A stretch of 10,057 nt of DNA. It comes from Saccoglossus kowalevskii. Lineage: Eukaryota; Hemichordata; Enteropneusta; Harrimaniidae. The number at the start of each line of letters is the position of its first letter. Positions within the stretch are counted from its first letter, which is position 1. Below are positions 8,807 to 10,057 of the stretch, in pieces. A program made the position numbers and the translations under genes. The stretch is from assembly GCF_000003605.2 (NCBI RefSeq), contig NW_003105105.1, positions 188,272 to 198,328 of the forward strand. Reading direction: 5' to 3'. The notes beneath the pieces are model-generated. The model saw only the letters and a program-made list of their open reading frames with translations, was not told where the DNA came from and did not search any database.

Positions 8807-9325
8807 TTGCGCCGCCAGCACTCTGAAGTCCCAAAGGCGGAACGCACCAGCCTCCTTAACCAGCAGACACAGCCATTGATGGGACACCACACGGCTACGT
8901 GGGATATCCCGCATTGTCATCTGGCTTTCATGGGAGGGGCTGCCTCTGTACATCAGACTGCAGTTTTGTCTGTTTTTACTGGGCGTCACTGCAGGCGGGG
9001 GTTCCCCTTGGACCCACTCGTCATGACTATGACTCTGGAAACAGATGCCTCCCTCACTTGTTAGGTAGCGCATCTATTGGACGAACAAGTACAATGGGAA
9101 ATGTGGCCTCTGCATTTGATTCAAGATCAAGACCACAGAATCTTGCTTCGCATGGACAACACAGCAGTGGTCTTCTATAGCGACAAGGAGGAGGGACCTG
9201 ATCCCCATTGTTGTCAGTCCTAGTGGAGCAAATTCTTCTTTGGTACCTGGAGTACATGTGGAGCTAGCCGCACACCACCTTCCAGGTGCGAGAAACAGTC
9301 AAGCGGACGCCCTTTATGCGAGAAT
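8807..9325 (+). pseudogene. Reverse transcriptase C-terminal region and RNase H remnant, DIRS-like
   Basis: The frame starting 8807 reads LMGHHTATWDIPHCHLAF (a pattern like the post-palm region of DIRS reverse transcriptases), then LETDASLTC, where the family has TDASxxGWGA. It breaks at TAG 9062-9064, just where GWG is expected. The same frame continues VAHLLDEQVQWEMWPLHL and LRMDNTAVVFYSDKEEG, the second catalytic-type block of RNase H, and stops at TAG 9221-9223. The rest is in another frame from about 9198: VHVELAAHHLPGARNSQADA, matching HxPGxxNxxAD. Spacing between the W...HL and DNTAVV blocks looks short, suggesting an internal deletion. Two stops and a frame change make it non-functional. 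Confidence 0.65.
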
Positions 9326-10057
9326 GATTGATGCTTTCCCAGGTCTCCAGACTATAGGAAAGAAGTGGGTATGATAGATGCTGCCCTAGGTCTCGATATT
9401 ATAGGAAAGATGTGGGTATGATAGATGCTGTCCTAGGTATCCAGACTATAGGAAAGATGTAGGTATGATAGATGCTGCCCCAGGTCTCCACACTATAGGA
9501 AAGACATGCATATCTTAGATGCTGCCCCGGGTCTCCAGACTATAGGAAAGATGTAGGTATGATAGATGCTGCCCAAGGTCTCCAGACTATAGGAAAGATG
9601 TGGGTATGATAGATGCTGTCCTAGGTCTCAAGACTATAGGAAAGAAGTGGGTTTGATAGATGCTGTCCAAGGTCTCCAGACTATAGAAAAGAAGTGGGCT
9701 TGATAGATGCTGTCCAAGGTCTCAATACTATAGGGAAGATGTGGGTATGATAGATGCTGTCCTAGGTCTCAAGACTATAGGAAAGAAGTGGGTTTGATAG
9801 ATGCTGCCCAACGTATCCAGACTATAGGAAAGAAGTGGGTTTGATAGATGCTGCCCAAGGTCTCAATACTATAGGAAAGGTGTGGATATGATGGATACTG
9901 TCCCAGGTCTCCAGACTATAGGAATGATGTGGATATGATAGATGCTGTCCTAGGTTTCAGACTATAGAAAGATGTGGATATGATGGACACTGTCCCAGGT
10001 CTCAGACTATAGGAATAAAGTGGATATGATATAGATGCTGTCCTAGTCTCAATACTA
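9326..10057. repeat. 47-bp tandem satellite, about 15.6 units, runs off the window
   Basis: Units start at 9326, 9373, 9420, 9467, 9514, 9561, 9608, 9655, 9702, 9749, 9796, 9843, 9890, 9937, 9982 and 10028. The first 13 are exactly 47 bp, then 45, 46 and a partial. Consensus features: gatagatgctg, tcctaggtctc, cagactatagg, aaagatgtgggtat. Units beginning 9608 and 9749 are identical. There are no unique spacers. The array starts immediately after the RNase H remnant and continues beyond the window. Confidence 0.97.

Larger units (their letters stand above)
8064..9325 (+). mobile_element. Decayed retrotransposon remnant, DIRS-like (tyrosine-recombinase type) probable
   Basis: The block is clearly richer in G and C than the flanking AT-rich DNA. 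It holds an unidentified coding-like frame (8217-8792) followed by a reverse-transcriptase-end and RNase H remnant (8807-9325), both on the + strand. The order and RNase H style (TDAS, then DNTAVV, then HLPGxxN..AD) fit DIRS-like elements. No tyrosine recombinase, reverse-transcriptase palm motif or long terminal repeat is visible. Near the left edge are a GTTCGAA direct repeat (8064-8070, 8117-8123) and an 8-bp inverted repeat GGTCTGAC/GTCAGACC (8076-8083, 8104-8111). The edges are estimates. Confidence 0.55.

Noticed and set aside
8606-9073. 155-codon open frame on the - strand
   Set aside because: It overlaps the + strand TDAS and WDIPHCHLAF blocks of the retroelement and shows no family motif, so it is most likely a complementary-strand shadow in GC-richer DNA.
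8899-9257. Other overlapping open frames on both strands (8899-9180 + and 9054-9257 -)
   Set aside because: They are alternative frames over the RNase H remnant and lack its motifs.
9326-10057. CRISPR-like array
   Set aside because: Units are directly contiguous at 47 bp with no unique spacers, in a spliceosomal-intron animal genome; it is a satellite.

Overview
The window comes from an AT-rich, intron-rich animal nuclear genome. It holds the 3' half of one recognisable gene on the + strand: EEFSEC, the selenocysteine-specific translation elongation factor eEFSec. Seven exons (149-229, 332-535, 1224-1282, 2921-2992, 3917-4073, 4258-4344, 5392-5486) join in a single reading frame to a TAG stop. 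They add up to 755 bases, or 250 whole residues plus one split codon. Divergence from the vertebrate protein, long repeat-bearing introns, a (GTCC)n-headed repeat with 'CAAAATGGC...GCCATTTTG' modules, and five copies of the octamer TACATGTA suggest a marine invertebrate. A bivalve mollusc or similar lophotrochozoan is most likely; this is an inference, not a proof.

Layout. 1-5486 is EEFSEC exons and introns. The second complete intron (536-1223) has the signature of a minor-spliceosome AT-AC intron, while the other introns are GT-AG. That intron and the next one each carry a copy of the same dispersed repeat. The copy inside the AT-AC intron contains a perfect 32-bp inverted repeat that the sister copy lacks. 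5487-8060 holds the 3' UTR and then AT-rich intergenic DNA in which I see no gene.

From about 8060 the composition changes sharply to GC-richer sequence carrying a decayed retroelement on the + strand. An unidentified coding-like frame at 8217-8792 is followed by a remnant of reverse transcriptase end and RNase H (8807-9325). This resembles tyrosine-recombinase (DIRS-like) retrotransposons and is broken by stops, a frame change and an apparent deletion. It runs straight into a 47-bp tandem satellite (9326 to the window end, about 15.6 units) with traces of a three-unit (141-bp) higher-order period.

Only EEFSEC looks functional. The rest is repeats and mobile-element debris. The points most worth checking are the AT-AC intron, the hairpin that looks made by template switching, and the retroelement-satellite junction.
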